Assembly (NCBI RefSeq): GCF_964204645.1
Contig: NC_134034.1
Location: 6,319,414-6,383,413 of the forward strand
Direction: 5' to 3'
Source: Tubulanus polymorphus
Lineage: Eukaryota; Nemertea; Palaeonemertea; Tubulaniformes; Tubulanidae
Length of the DNA: 64,000 bases
In this document: positions 10,423 through 22,232 of the stretch, piece after piece
Position numbering within the stretch: position 1 is the first letter of the stretch
Layout of the letters: the number at the start of each line of letters is the position of its first letter
Made by a program: the position numbers and the translations under genes
The notes under the pieces: model-generated
Database searches by the model: none
What the model was told of the DNA's origin: nothing
The model's input: the letters and a program-made list of their open reading frames with translations, nothing else

Positions 10423-11171
10423 TTATTCATTACATCTTATAACTAATTCATAAATTACAGGATAGTTATTTAAATCAATTAAGTATCCATTATGATTTCT
10501 TATTTCTAATTTAAAATTATTAAATTTTGGAATGCATGGCTTGAAATCACACTCAGCTAAATTATAATCTATTTGCGTTCCAAATTGTTTAACATTTTTT
10601 TAGGGTAAAATATTTAATATACTAGAATTAAAAATTGTATCTTTAGTTGCTTCGAAAGTTTTTGTTGGGTCAATTAAATTGCAATAAATATAAAAGTGTG
10701 TAAAAGGTATTTGAGCTACCTTCTGCGTTTCCAGTAAATATGCGGTTTAATTCCTAACATTTTAGCTATTGGTTTGTTTACCATAAATTTATTTTGTACA
10801 GTAGATAACTTTATTCTTATTTGATTAGAACTATCAATTTTGATAAATTTAATTCCAAATTCATCAGTACTCCCGATTTTCAACCGAGCTCTTCTATTAA
10901 TTTCCTGCGCTAATGATTCTAAATTATATAATCCTGCTTTCAAAAATAGATGAAACCATTTATTCTTATTTCTCATATAAATTTCAAAACCTCAAAGTTC
11001 GAAAGTTTTATCCGATATATTATAAAAAAAATTACATAAACTTACATTTACTAATTTTAAATCTACACAATTCTCAAATTCTCTATCTAATTGTACTAGT
11101 AAATTATGAGATTTAGAATTTAATAGTTTTCTAGAATCAACGTATATTCTATATTTTTTTAATTCTACCAT
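10423..11171 (-). pseudogene. Candidate Maverick minor capsid (penton-like) protein
   Basis: Starts MVELKKYRIYVDSRKLLNS at 11,171 in GTAAAATAAATG. About 245 residues read through one in-frame TGA (codon 60), one frame change near 10,716 and one TAG. The segment WFHLFLKAGLYNLESLAQEIN followed later by IYCNLIDPTKTF and FKLEIRNHNGYLIDL is the pattern I associate with the single-jelly-roll penton/minor-capsid protein of Maverick-like elements. That assignment rests on memory of the family and position in the gene block, and should be tested by structure prediction. Confidence 0.5.
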
Positions 11172-11185
11172 TTATTTTACATATT

Positions 11186-11595
11186 TTATTCGAAATCTAT
11201 TTCATGGTGCCCTTTTTCATTCTTACCTTTATATATGAAATAGAAATCACCTGAACATAATTCTTCTAAATCTTCACTTGATAATCTATGAAATCTATCT
11301 GGTAAATATGCTCTGAATTTATATTTATTTCCTTTTAATCCTTCATATTCTAAATGGAAAACTAATTTATCTCCATATTTGTTAGAAACTGTATCAATAG
11401 TAGTAATTAAATATTTCTTATGAATTGTTAGTTCATTTAACTTCTTAAATTTATAATCTACTGATTTGACATTTGTAGTATCTTTTATTCTATTTAAGAA
11501 TTCACTGTGTATTTGTTTACTCTCTATTTTAATAACATATTTTTTATTAAAATTGATTTTAGAAGTTATTAGATGAATATTTTAAGAATAATAGG
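11186..11595 (-). pseudogene. Maverick 'GHH' family protein, N-terminus lost (fragment 3)
   Basis: Open on the minus strand from the gypsy junction to a TAA at 11,188-11,186 with no internal stop. The C-terminus carries LPDRFHRLSSEDLEEL, FYFIYKGKNEKGHHEIDFE, aligning with the copy 1 gene at 4598-4923. The start is missing, cut by the rearrangement at about 11,595. It lies 12 bases upstream of the penton-like ATG, so the two may have been co-expressed. The function is unknown. Confidence 0.6.
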
Positions 11596-11619
11596 GAATA
11601 AGTTGTTTCAAGTCAAAGG

Positions 11620-12789
11620 TTGGAAGGTCGGAAAATAAATTCGAGTGTGCGAGAATTTATTTTTCGATATATTTCGATATATTTCCCTATTACTGACGCC
11701 GACCTCGAGTGGATCATACGCCATTTCGGTCCGAGTAACGATAAGCCAAATTGGGAGAATGTATCAGGGCAGAATTCAGCCACAAAGTTCCTTTGGGCTA
11801 GATGGTTTAAGCTACATCTTATCAACGGTGCTCTATATATAAAGAAAGAGCGTTCGGGTTTGCCTACATCGACACTCTTGTTATTACCAAAACCGTACCA
11901 CCGAGATGTATTCGACCAACTTCATGCGACAAAAACAGCTGGTCATTTCGGCATCAAGAAAACATTGTATAAAATTCACGATCGATTCTACTGGAATAAC
12001 ATAGCCAGAGATGTTCATGATTGGTGCGTCGCTTGCCGCGAATGTCAAACACGAAATAGTCCAGCTCGAAAAACTAGGGCTGAACTACGACCCTCAAGTT
12101 CAGGTTTACCTCTCGAAAGAGTCGCCATGGACATATTAGGCCCATTACCTGAGACCGATAATGGTAATTCATATATCTAGTTATCGGTGATTATTTCACT
12201 AAATACGTCGAATTCTTTCCGATACCGAATCAAGAGGCACTTACCGTTGCCGACACGTTCGTAAAGCATTTTGTCTGTAAGTTAGGGTGTCCCCTCGAAT
12301 TGCACACCGATCAAGGGGCAAACTTCGAGTCTTAGCTCATGGCTGAGTTATGTAAGATTCTCGAAATTAAGGAGACGAAAACTTGCCCTTATAGACCCCA
12401 ATCCGACGGCATGATCGAACGAATGAACAAGACACTAATTAATAGCTTGTCAATGTTCGTTAATCAAAACCACTCTGACTGGGACGAACAATTGCCGTTC
12501 ATCGCTATGGCCTATCGATCGGCTGTTCATGATTCGACTAAATTCACCCCGAACTACCGGTAACTGATGTTCGGGTATGAAAAACCGTAAAGTGAATGAT
12601 GTAGTGTATGAGATACACAAAGATGAGAAAATTAAACGAGTGCATTTCGACCGACTTACATTATACGAGCGAGAAAATGAAACAAGACCGCAATTCGCTG
12701 AATTGACCTTCCGGAAACCTAGTCCAGACCCACCCACCTATACCAGGTCGGGAAGAAGAGTTGTACCACCACGGCTACTCGCTCTGTAA
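11620..12789 (+). pseudogene. Gypsy integrase
   Basis: An H2C2 zinc-binding domain (HATKTAGHFGIKK...CVACREC) is followed by the DDE core: first Asp in RVAMDILGPLP near 12,127, second in LHTDQGANFES near 12,305, Glu in SDGMIERMNKTL near 12,418. The frame shifts at 12,180 and there is a TAG after GANFES. The C-terminal segment at 12,577-12,789 (KRVHFDRLTLYE, then an Arg/Pro-rich tail) is the usual end of gypsy pol. Confidence 0.85.
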
Positions 12790-12815
12790 CTTTGAATATC
12801 ATTATACATTTCAGA

Positions 12816-13892
12816 ATGCACGGGACAACGCCATTTCTATGTGTCCACTGTAAGAAAGATTTTGCGTCAATGAGGAATTTCGAGGCACATGATTTAAAAT
12901 GCCAAAGTAAGCCGCATCAGGGGTATGAATATCGATGCAAACTCTGTAGAACGGACGTCGAGACCTGATTCGACAACATGCCAGAAAGACACACAGAAGA
13001 CACTCAGAAGATACTAGGTTTATCATCGAAAAAGTGAAACTCGTCGCGATAGACGACGATGATGAATTTGACCCTCCAGAGATCCAGTGTTTAAGTCGCC
13101 CGGAGACCCCAATCATCCGACTAAAAGAAAATCGGGAAAGGACAACAAGGTTCCGACAAAAGGCAGAAGACATCGACAGCTATTAAGGAAGAAGACCCAT
13201 TCGCAACCCCCACAAATACCAAAGAAATACCGACGCCTAAGAATCCAGATTATATACCAACCCCATTTCCAACGAACGACGACCTCCAAAGAATTTTAGA
13301 AGAAATGAGGAAAGAAATGCCACCAAGCCCGCTGCAGCTACTCTCTAAAACGACGGTGACACGACTGGATGGCTCCGCGCGGATAATTTCCGTTAAACGA
13401 AAAACATCTGCTGTGTCGAAAATAGAAGAAGACGACCAAACGACCAAACCACTGCTCGAAGCTGACATTGAGTCACCGTGTGTGTCCGAGTTAGAATCAT
13501 TCGCCGCAGAGAAGCCGATAATTCCATGCGTGAAGCTTCCCGAGATCAACGGATCATCGTCAAGTATAACAGAATCCGAATAGTCGACTGAGTCATGTGC
13601 CTTCACCAATACTGAAATACCGACAATGCCGCTTAGTAATACCAGTTCTACTCTGATTAAACAGAACAACGACGTGAGAGACGGTTCGACGCAAACCAAA
13701 GAAGATCAAAAGGTAGCGAGTGAACGACCATGGAAAGAATTACATCGACACGGCGATATGATTTTATTCAGATACGCAGGCTCGGAGTACCAGTGCGTAT
13801 ATTGTGAGTTTTATCAACTGAAACTCTGCGCTCTACTAAAAACCAGTAATTCGTCCGCCGCCTCGCGAACACCGTTAAATTTAAAAAGATAG
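12816..13892 (+). pseudogene. Extra zinc-finger ORF downstream of gypsy integrase
   Basis: Frame 3 from the ATG at 12,816 starts with a finger CVHCKKDFASMRNFEAHDLKC and a second C2H2-like unit CKLCRTDVE...PERH. It then runs through a Ser/Thr/Glu-rich middle region (13,170-13,580) and ends with another Cys pair, YQCVYCEFYQLKLC. A TGA at 12,966, a disturbed stretch 13,030-13,170 and a TAG at 13,581 break it, but the frame is the same before and after, so it was one gene of about 350 residues. It has no membrane segment, so it is not a typical env. The function is unknown; nucleic-acid binding is the obvious guess. Confidence 0.6.
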
Positions 13893-14900
13893 TGCAATCC
13901 GTACAAAGAAAGTAATTAAGATGTTTTAGATGTTTATTATTATACAGAACATAGTTTATTGAATGTTAATATTATATACATTGTATGTAGTAATATCTTT
14001 TGGTCGACAACACCGTCACCAGTTTCTCGCCTTCACAGAAGTATTCGATTTTCCGTGTCTATTCTTCCGGTACGACTGCGTTATGGGAGGCTCCCTTGTA
14101 TGAGGACATACAAGAGTCTGGGGTGAGTGTATTGTGGCGAGATTGACCATGGAACCAACCTTCAGACCTAATGACCAGTCCGCGATAGCATTATATCCGT
14201 CTTTTGAGGAAAACTCGCCAATTCAGAACCGCACAATTCAAAATCGCTGAAATCCGCAAGTGCCGCGCGTCACCTCATCGTAGACGGCCGTTTTACAAAA
14301 TAGTCCCCGTTACCTGGGATATTGCCATATCTTTTCCGTGGAAGGTTTCTGCTCTTTTAATAACGAATATCCAAATGAGGATTGATTTCGAGATAGTTCA
14401 TCGAAAATTCCAGTCATATACGTCTACCCGAAGCGTTGAGGGCGGCCTATCTAAGAGCGGTCAGAACCGCATTCCTGACATTTGTAGTAAAATTTCCGGT
14501 CTCGCCAAAATTTTGGCGCGTATTTTAAATCACCTTTCTCCTGGATTTCACCGCACCGTGTTCATTGTGTATATATATATATATATGTTTCCTGTTTAAT
14601 GCCTCTGTTATGTATATTAATTCCTCGAGACCGCGTAGCATCGTTACTAAATGTCCGTGTAAATTTGTCGATGTTTCGCGTCCGGTTATTCCGGGCCCTC
14701 ATCTATTCATTTTAACCCTTCGGGTTGAATTGTATTTGTGATTATTTTGTATACCTTTTGGAGTGCGGGGTTCGAACCCTTCTAAATCTATTTTCTTTCC
14801 TAGAACATATTTCTTTGTGATGTATAGCATTATTTACCGTTTTTATCATTAGTTTTTGTGTTGTTTCTTTCTCGTGTCCGCCGCGACCTTTTTGTAGCCG
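13893..14900. other. No gene; probable 3' untranslated/LTR sequence of gypsy
   Basis: No credible ORF. It contains a short (TA)n run near 14,568 and a GC-rich stretch toward 14,900. Position after the last gypsy ORF suggests 3' untranslated or LTR U3 sequence. Confidence 0.35.
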
Positions 14901-15003
14901 GCGCGCGGTTGCCCGGCTCCGCCCTCATTGTCGCTGGAACTCAGCCAACCTCGAAGTCACGTGGCACGCGTGACCAATCACGCGTGTCCGAGCTTTGTTC
15001 CAG

Positions 15004-15042
15004 CCAATGAGAACGCGGAGGGGACAATCGCGCTCTATAAAA
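15004..15042 (+). promoter_or_regulatory. LTR-like core promoter (CCAAT and TATA boxes)
   Basis: CCAAT at 15,004-15,008 and TATAAAA at 15,036-15,042 lie in a GC-rich context, with CCAAT-like GACCAATCAC also at about 14,972. About 420 bases downstream is an AATAAA signal. This TATA-to-poly(A) spacing within one block is the layout of an LTR (U3-R-U5). Confidence 0.6.
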
Positions 15043-15463
15043 GGCGAGCAGCGCGCAAGATTGAACAACAAACCGTTCATTCGGACTGTCCGGGCTACTT
15101 CAAGCGCCGCCAGAGTAGAACAATAAGACGATCAGTTACGCTTTCCAGTTTTAAGTGAAAAATGTAAGAACCGTTGTCCGCGTGTCCCCGTGTTCACCTT
15201 TGGACACCCGGACCGCGTATGCTCGCCTTGTGATAGGCCTAGAGCATGTAGTAGGTTATTGCCGCCCGGACATTGTCCCCGGGTTCATTGTTATTGTCGT
15301 CCGGCCGCGGTCGACGTTGTCCCCGGCGGACATGGTTGTCCCCGGAACCCGCGGATTCGTTGTCCGGGACCCTAGTGTAAATAGTAAGAACGACCGTGAT
15401 CACCTAATAATAATGTATATATTTAATTATCGCGAGGTGCAACGCCAGAATTAATTCGTCTGC

Positions 15464-15469
15464 AATAAA
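15464..15469 (+). terminator. Poly(A) signal AATAAA of the LTR-like region
   Basis: AATAAA directly downstream of the TATA-driven GC-rich region and followed by TGTACATACAG. It is a candidate R-region poly(A) signal of the gypsy LTR. Confidence 0.45.
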
Positions 15470-15539
15470 TGTACATACAGTTACTATTTCTAAATTAAGA
15501 ATGCCGTTTGAGTTGTCGTGGACGTTTGGAGTGAGGAAG

Positions 15540-17480
15540 AGAGTCAGAGTAAATTAATCTAACTTTAGGGCGCGAGGAATCCGGTCAGCTGAGGAGAGGC
15601 CGGAGTCACGCTACCGACATTTGGCCGGCAGGGTTCCAGCTGTATTAGTCGCCTCCAAGAGGAGGACGAGTGGACCCGGGCGTACCCACCAACGGTAGAG
15701 AGGCACGAAGAGATAGGGGACGCCCCGAGAGGATCCGGGCCGTGTGAGGCCCAAGTTGGGTGGAGGCGGGACAAGCACAGCTGCAGGAGTTGCTTGTCCC
15801 CCGCGAAATCCAAATATTACAGAGAAGCTATTTTGGTTACCGTGTCCACCGAATCCGTTACAAATTCCGTGTTTGAGACACGTTGAGAGAGGTCGTAATC
15901 GCTCGCTGAGTACTTGATCTTCTAATAATCGCCAGACGCACAGTCTAATTGCCTTATTCAGGTCTGTATTGACCCCGGAATGATGCGAGTCATTTCAAAC
16001 CACGTTCCATCGGACGAGGCTCAGGCCCCGCTCGAATACTTCGTCTGAGCCCGAAATCAAAGGAGAATCCGACCAAGGATCACTGCAATTGAAGAACATC
16101 ATAGCCTGTTATTCAGTATAACGTTTATTCGACTTCGAGTGGACCCGCCTCGATTATTAGCCTATACCTTTTCTCGCTCGAAGACTTTCATCGCCTGAGC
16201 TTCGAGCGAATTCTCTCGAAATCATGGCCCGGGTAATCTGCGTTGTCTTAACAATGCGGGTTTCTCTCGAAGTCGGATATTCGCCCTTGCCGCCTCTCGA
16301 CCCGAGATCGCTCGGAGGTCCGGTCAAATCTAAATAGCCCGTTCATTTCGCCACGACTCTCGACCTGAATAAATCAATAAATATTTATACATGTCATTTT
16401 TAACTATGAATTGTTACTTCTTTTGATTATGCGATCGATTTTTCGGAGTATATATATTCGAGCATGATATTCTAGTAATGCGATTGCCTTATTTGCCTAT
16501 GACTGTCGCGAGATTCAGTGGGATTCGGTAGAGCTTATGGAAACCGGAATAAAATTCAGACTGCACTTGAATTTTATAGTCGAAGGAACCGATCGCCTAT
16601 TTTTAATTTCTCTCGAATTTACGGTCAGAGTCGATTCGATTACGAATGGCCGACGTAACGAAAGTGGTGACTTCCAGCTGTGGTTCTTGAGAAATTCGAC
16701 CGACTGCACTGGTCAGACTCAGAGTTATGTTCATAACGGCCCTTTTTGTCAACTTTTGCTGCCAGAAATTACAAACAAGACTTTTGTAGGATATACGTTA
16801 ATTCGTTGTTCTTTATTAAACTGTTCACATAACGATTAACTGAAATATAAGAAAATTAGACTACTAAGTACTACAGCAACGTATTGTACAGATGTAGACA
16901 CAGATACCGCCCGGCAATCAAATTAGAAAATGAACAGCAGTAAGGTGCTGCCACCACAGCAAGCGCAAAATGCCAACATTTCAAAATCAATCTTCACTAA
17001 TACAGAGCAAGCTACACAACTATAAATCTATAGCTCTAACAAATGTTTACACATTACCTAAATAAATGAAGGAAAAAACACATACCGTGGTTTCCTAAGG
17101 AAGACATAATTCAATACTCCATTCTCTCGGGAATTTCACCCACGTATACACTAAAACTACATACTACTTCCGCCCAATCCAAATCGTACTAAATACTGAT
17201 AAAATACATTTAAAACAATACCCGGCGGTGGCAAACTGGTGGCAAAAGACCAATCTGAATGTTACAATGTTTAGGCGGGGAAACCGAATCGAATCTCACG
17301 AGTTTGCAAATCGCATATTTTTCGACGATTGTCCTAGGGCGGTCATTGACCCCTTATTCTGTCCTCTTCAGGGGCAGAATCGACCTAGGGCTAGGCGTAG
17401 GCCTACTACCCACCTGTAGCGAACCTTTTCCGGACTTAGCCTACCTGCGCTCTCGCTACCAAGATTTAATGCTTTAGTGT
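15540..17480. other. No gene recognised
   Basis: GC-rich 15,560-16,360 has scattered TCGA-rich segments and no sustained coding frame. The 100-residue ORF at 16,537-16,839 shows no recognisable domain and I do not support it. It could include the leader of another LTR copy. Confidence 0.3.
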
Positions 17481-17543
17481 AGGCCTATATACTGTCGACC
17501 CCGTGCCGCTACAAACACGCACTGCGAGACGGTGGTTCTAAAC

Positions 17544-17731
17544 ACCGACCAAAACCAACACCGTCCAATACCGCCTGAAACCGTCCAATACCGACCAAAA
17601 GCCGTCCAACACTGACCAAAAGTTAAATTAGTACCGACCAAAATTGTAACAACCACCAAAAGTAGAATATGATACCGACCAAAACTAAGACGAGTAAAAT
17701 GATACCCGACATCGTCTGATACCGACCAAAA
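17544..17731 (+). repeat. Left inverted subterminal repeat of MULE element
   Basis: Imperfect tandem units of about 20 bases (CCGTCCAATACCGACCAAAA) repeated seven or more times with variation. The reverse complement occurs at 24,571-24,637. Confidence 0.75.
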
Positions 17732-17793
17732 GAATTTTGAACTATTCGCACAGATTATTCTCAAAACAAAGCTACGCGTGTCACTTCGATCAC

Positions 17794-18258
17794 TGAGCGA
17801 CCACAGTTCAATTTTGAATAGGTACAACTTTGTTAACTTTGTTAAATCTTTCACTACTTGAAAACTAATTCATGATCATTGGAAGGAATCACTCACTCAC
17901 TCACTCCGTAATTGGCGTATCAAAGCAAACACAACTGAGACAAGTAATTTTTGTTTCAATTATTCATATCATAATAACTTGCTTTGATCATTATGTACTG
18001 AACGACCACAGTTCAATTTTCAATAGGTAATTACAACTTTAGTCAGTTGCCTAAAGTAATTTAATATGTTTCACTTATTGAAAACTAATTTATGATCATT
18101 AGAAGGAGTCACTCACTTACTCCGTAATTGGCGTATCAAAGCATACGCAACTGAGACTAATTTTTGTTTCAATTTCCACAATAACTTGCTTTGATCAAAT
18201 TATTTACTGAACGACCACAGTTCAATTTTGAATTGGTAATTACAACTTTAGTTGCCTA
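17794..18258 (+). repeat. Tandem ~205-bp repeat upstream of PHD-OTU gene
   Basis: Units begin CGACCACAGTTCAATTTT at about 17,797, 18,002 and 18,210, with the intervening sequence (TCACTCACT...GTAATTGGCGTATCAAAGCA) also repeated. There are two full copies and one partial, directly upstream of a TATA box, so this could be a duplicated promoter/enhancer segment. Confidence 0.7.
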
Positions 18259-18286
18259 CTGTTAGTAATTACACTTTCCGTAATAC

Positions 18287-18293
18287 TATATAA
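18287..18293 (+). promoter_or_regulatory. TATA box of PHD-OTU gene
   Basis: TATATAA followed by AGTCACA, 54 bases upstream of the first ATG at 18,347 and immediately after the 205-bp repeats. The distance suits a short 5' untranslated leader. Confidence 0.5.
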
Positions 18294-18346
18294 AGTCACA
18301 ATTTTTAGACAGGGCCATCATTCATCGACAAAATTACGTAAAAGCA

Positions 18347-20018
18347 ATGGCATCGAGAAAAATTTAACCCCGTCGTCGTCGTAAGGTCCGTTGACCTTCT
18401 AGTGTTTGCTGCCTGGAATGTAAAGATCATTCGATATATTGTCCCTTCTGTGAAATGTGGAGCCATTCAAGCTGCGAGAAAATATCAGCAAATATATTGG
18501 AAAGTCTTGGTGAACTGCCTGGAAATTATAGCTGCAACTCGTGCCGCCACGAAGAAGACGGTTCATTATCTTATGGCCACGCACTAAAACGATTGGAAGA
18601 GTCTGCGATGAAAGGAATAAAAGGTCTAAAGGATGAAGCAAAAATGCTTACGTTACTTTTCCCTGACCAAGAGTCGAAAATGCAATTATCCGTAGTTAAA
18701 GAGTCAGAACTTCAAGTCGATGGGTACAGCAAACACCTGCTAGATAATGATCGGACCATCGAATAAGATTCCAATTCGAGTTCGAGGAAATGGAAATTGT
18801 CTATTTAATTCAGTTTCCGTCGCACTTTCAGGAACAGAAGAATTGGCGACGGAACTGAGAGTACGAACTTGTATGGAAATGGTATTGAATTCAACATTCT
18901 ATAAGAACCATGGTAATTATGCTGACTTCCTAAAGTGTTCTCCTGAATTCGACACAGCATGTCTTGAAGCTGCCAAGAACCACTCATATTCTTCGATATT
19001 TACAGTTCAGGCATTGGCAACCGTTTTACAACGGCCAATAATGTCCGTGTACCCAGCAGTCAACGGAATTTTTGATCATTGCGCTAGAATACTTAATTGC
19101 AATTTTAATCCAAGAGACAAAGGTATCGCCAAGAAAAGAAAACGACAAAATCAACAAGAAATCTATTTAATGTGGACTAAGTCGACTACAGATGAAAGGC
19201 CAAGAACAGATGGAACTTGGTTACCAAACCATTTCGTTCCACTATTGGAAAAAGAAAAGGCGATGAAGGAACGAAAGGTAGGGCCACCACCCGAGCAGAA
19301 ACGAGTTGAACAACGTAAGAAAAGGAATGTCCATTTTACTCCAACCAAAAGAGAAATGAAATCGACGAAATGGCCGAAAAGCGGGCCGAAATATCAGTCC
19401 AGTCCGACGACACACATAAACACCAGAAATCAGCAACCAGTTTGAAAAGAAAACCGTTCCAGTCGAAGAGTTCAACCGAAGTGAATTTTTGACATCATCT
19501 CCGATTCTTGATGAATCATGGGATTTATCACCGAAATCAAGTCTTGAGGAAAAGGATGAATTTCAGGAAACCGATGGACTGAATGCAAGTCGAAAAGTAA
19601 GAGAAATCAGTATGTGTGTGGATGTCGAGGGAACGAATGAATTTTCAGTAATGTCAGAAGAAGTTATAGAAGATACGTCGATCAATTACCAACGTCTTCA
19701 GAACGGTCGTTTCCTTGATAGCATGGATATACTTGGTATTTGTGAAAACACAAAAAAAACACACCAAAATTAACTCAAATCCCATGTGGCGTTAAAGAAA
19801 ATTTGTTTTACGTGCTCGACAATAGCCAGAATGTCGATAGGAGAAAGAAACAATATAAAAGTAATTTTACAGATGATTGCGGCGCTTGGGTATCGAGCTC
19901 GTCATCCACAAAGAAAGTGCTCCTTTATCCCGAAGGTGATCGCTACAAAGTGACAGAACTAAACAAGAGCCCCAAGGGGCACAATGGCCAGCCTGTCAGA
20001 TTTGCTTTTTATAAATGA
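18347..20018 (+). pseudogene. PHD finger + OTU cysteine protease gene inside MULE
   Basis: The ATG at 18,347 (MASRKI) meets a stop at once. The next frame (about 18,395-18,766) holds a PHD-type zinc finger: CCLECK...CPFCEMWSHSSC...YSCNSC. A shift near 18,760 leads to an OTU domain at 18,747-19,445 with the nucleophile motif RGNGNCLFNSVS and a C-terminal LPNHFVPL that can supply the catalytic His. The residue before GNC is Asn where many OTUs have Asp. Two more shifted frames (19,489-19,773 and 19,803-20,018) complete an acidic then basic tail. OTU domains cleave ubiquitin chains and PHD fingers read histone tails; together they suggest a chromatin- or ubiquitin-directed accessory protein of the transposon. 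It is broken by at least four frame changes. Confidence 0.75.
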
Positions 20019-20138
20019 TGTAATCTGTGGGTTATATTTATCAATATACACTCCCTGCTCAATATCATTTACATAGTAAAATCGTGTGTTAACACAGACA
20101 GCAGGAACGAATGTAATATAGAAATACTAAGTTATTGT

Positions 20139-20900
20139 ATTGTTCAACGCCCCCTGGTGGCCATAAAAAAAACCAATGAGCTTGAAACTCACCTCGATCA
20201 TAGAACATGTCATGAGCTACAACTTTCCAATTGATTATAGTAGCAAAATATGCTTAAGTATCAATTATGATGTGGAAAAACTTTTTTTCCACCTACGAAT
20301 GAGTACTGATGACCCCAAGATGGCTGCCAAGTGCGTCATAATTGCCTGGTCAAAAATACCCTCTCGGATATAAAAGATCCCTTTCCAAAGAATACCCATT
20401 ACAAATTGCAATGAAACATGGCGCACCATTAGAAAGCTACAGTACTCAGAATTCAGGCCAAAATTGACATTTTTGGGAACAAAAAAGGTCACAGTACGGC
20501 CATCTTGAGTCCGATCGACTCAATTTTTCTCATGCCGATGGGCCCTCGGGGGATACAAATATATACGAATGATCAAGGTTATTGATAAAAGTGTCTTCAA
20601 AATTTCCCTCGAAAATTTCAAAAATGTGTAAAAAGTGCTGATTTTGGCGAACAACAATGGCTGCCAGTCGGCCATCTTGAATCTGACAGGGCCAGTTTTT
20701 GGCCTGAAGATGTGTCTAGGGTAGATACACGTATAAAACAAATATCAAGACATTACGTTGAAGCGTCTTCAAAACTTTGGAACTCTCACGAACTATCTAG
20801 ATGGTTATCTCTCGACCTCAATAGCTTCAAGACCCATCTCAAACAACTTTGTTCCATGCAGCATACCATTAACTCTCGGAAAGCGAATTGTATTTAACAT
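20139..20900 (-). repeat. Interspersed repeat family R1, copy A (reverse orientation)
   Basis: Reverse complement of sequence at 55,975-57,340 and 61,255-61,900. Shared landmarks include ATGTGTCTAGGGTAGATACA, GGCCATCTTGAATCTGACAGG and GCCCCCTGGTGG. It lies inside the MULE element and is therefore a later insertion or part of its non-coding spacer. No ORF of substance. Confidence 0.75.
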
Positions 20901-22230
20901 TTTTTGGCAGAATAAAATTTGATTGAATTTGCAATTCGGGCACATGGCTAATTAGCATATCAAGGTCATACACCCGATTTGGTAAAACCTTTTTTTCGCG
21001 AACCTTGCGCAATTGTCAAGGATGAATTTTCTGTAGAGCAAATAAAAATTCCTCCCAAACACCAAATCAACTAAAGATTTCATAGAAATCGATCTTGAAA
21101 TACAATTTTAAATCTGAAAATAAAACCCGGAAGTAAAACAGTAGACGATACCGCGGATTCACGTGAACACCTGATTTCTGTAAACGAAATGTTGGTTGTG
21201 ACAAAATTGTTCAGACGATTTTAGGTGGTAATAAGTACAAAAACGTAACGACCATGGTCGACTTATTCGATGAAATCAGGCCTATGTGATATCCAAATTT
21301 TGACTTTTTTATTCTCCAGACCTCCCTGATATAGAAATAAAAAATGTTGGTGGTACGAAAGTGCAATCACAGCGCCGACGGGGACAGAGCCGTGTCAGAG
21401 ATCGGCGGAGTGAAAATTGAGGTGGACGAACACGAAGAAGTAGGCAATTGCGCTACTTGAATCACGAAAACTCCTGGCGCGGCCCCGACGCTTTTCGTTG
21501 ATTAAGTAATACAAATATCATGCAATGGGTTTTCACAATCTACCGCTGGTATTTACCGGATTTCAATATCACTCCAAAATTCAAAGAAACCTCGAATCAT
21601 CGAACCGGAACACTTCCGGTAGATATCCGCGGCTGCCCAACCGGGAAACTTATTTGTTTCAATAGATATTGATAGGATCCATCATCTTCACCCGTCAAGG
21701 GATTCGAACCCACTAAGCTAAAGCCATGCCAGAATCGGGTCGGGCAAATCACAGCGCTTGTAACAAACCACATTAGGCTTCTGTGGAATTTCCCAGTAAA
21801 TGGGCCAATCAGCGAACACGTAGCGAACGCGGAAGTATTGTCGCGTGTGATACATGACGTCATGCGCAAAAGCGCCAGTAATGAAATCGCGATAATTCAC
21901 GTGAACAGCTGCTGATATTTTCAGATAAACCAATCACAGGGAAGACACAACTTCCTGATTGGCTGATAAAAATTGAAATTTTCCCGATTTAACTTTCGTG
22001 AAAAATGCAGAAAACATTTTTATGAGACCCTATTTCAAAATTCTGCTCGCTACGATTCCGAGAATGGATTACGCTTAAATACGTGATTTGTTCGAATATG
22101 CCCTCACTTGGCAAGCAAAAGAGCCTTTTGTGTGGAAACCATGTCATTTAAATTCGCTCCATTTGTATAGTAATAGGCTCAGCCTACGGCTGGCCTAAAA
22201 ACAGTCTATATTTTACTAAAATCAAGGGTG
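20901..22230. other. MULE internal spacer; tRNA-like B-box motif near 21,700
   Basis: No gene recognised. At about 21,696-21,712 the minus strand contains GGGTTCGAATCCC preceded by TAGCTTAGT, reminiscent of the T-arm and A-box of a tRNA-derived SINE. It does not fold into a complete tRNA by eye. Confidence 0.35.
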
Positions 22231-22232
22231 AA

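Larger units (their letters stand above)
9781..11595 (-). mobile_element. Maverick fragment 3, minus strand, embedded in gypsy sequence
   Basis: AT-rich block with four minus-strand genes (GHH family, penton-like, and two small ones), three of which have visible starts of the ATAAATG type. It differs sharply in base composition from the gypsy sequence on both sides. No terminal repeats or target duplication are seen at its ends, so it is an internal Maverick piece, perhaps delivered by deletion or rearrangement rather than transposition. Confidence 0.75.
11600..15540 (+). mobile_element. Gypsy-type LTR retrotransposon, integrase to 3' end
   Basis: Integrase (zinc-binding domain, DDE core, C-terminal tail), an additional zinc-finger ORF in the position where some gypsy elements carry an extra gene, then a GC-rich region with promoter and poly(A) signals that looks like an LTR. 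LTR borders cannot be fixed because the partner LTR is not recognised in the window. Confidence 0.65.

Noticed and set aside
16537-16839. 100-codon ORF between gypsy and MULE
   Set aside because: No recognisable domain, no promoter context and comparable ORFs on the opposite strand.
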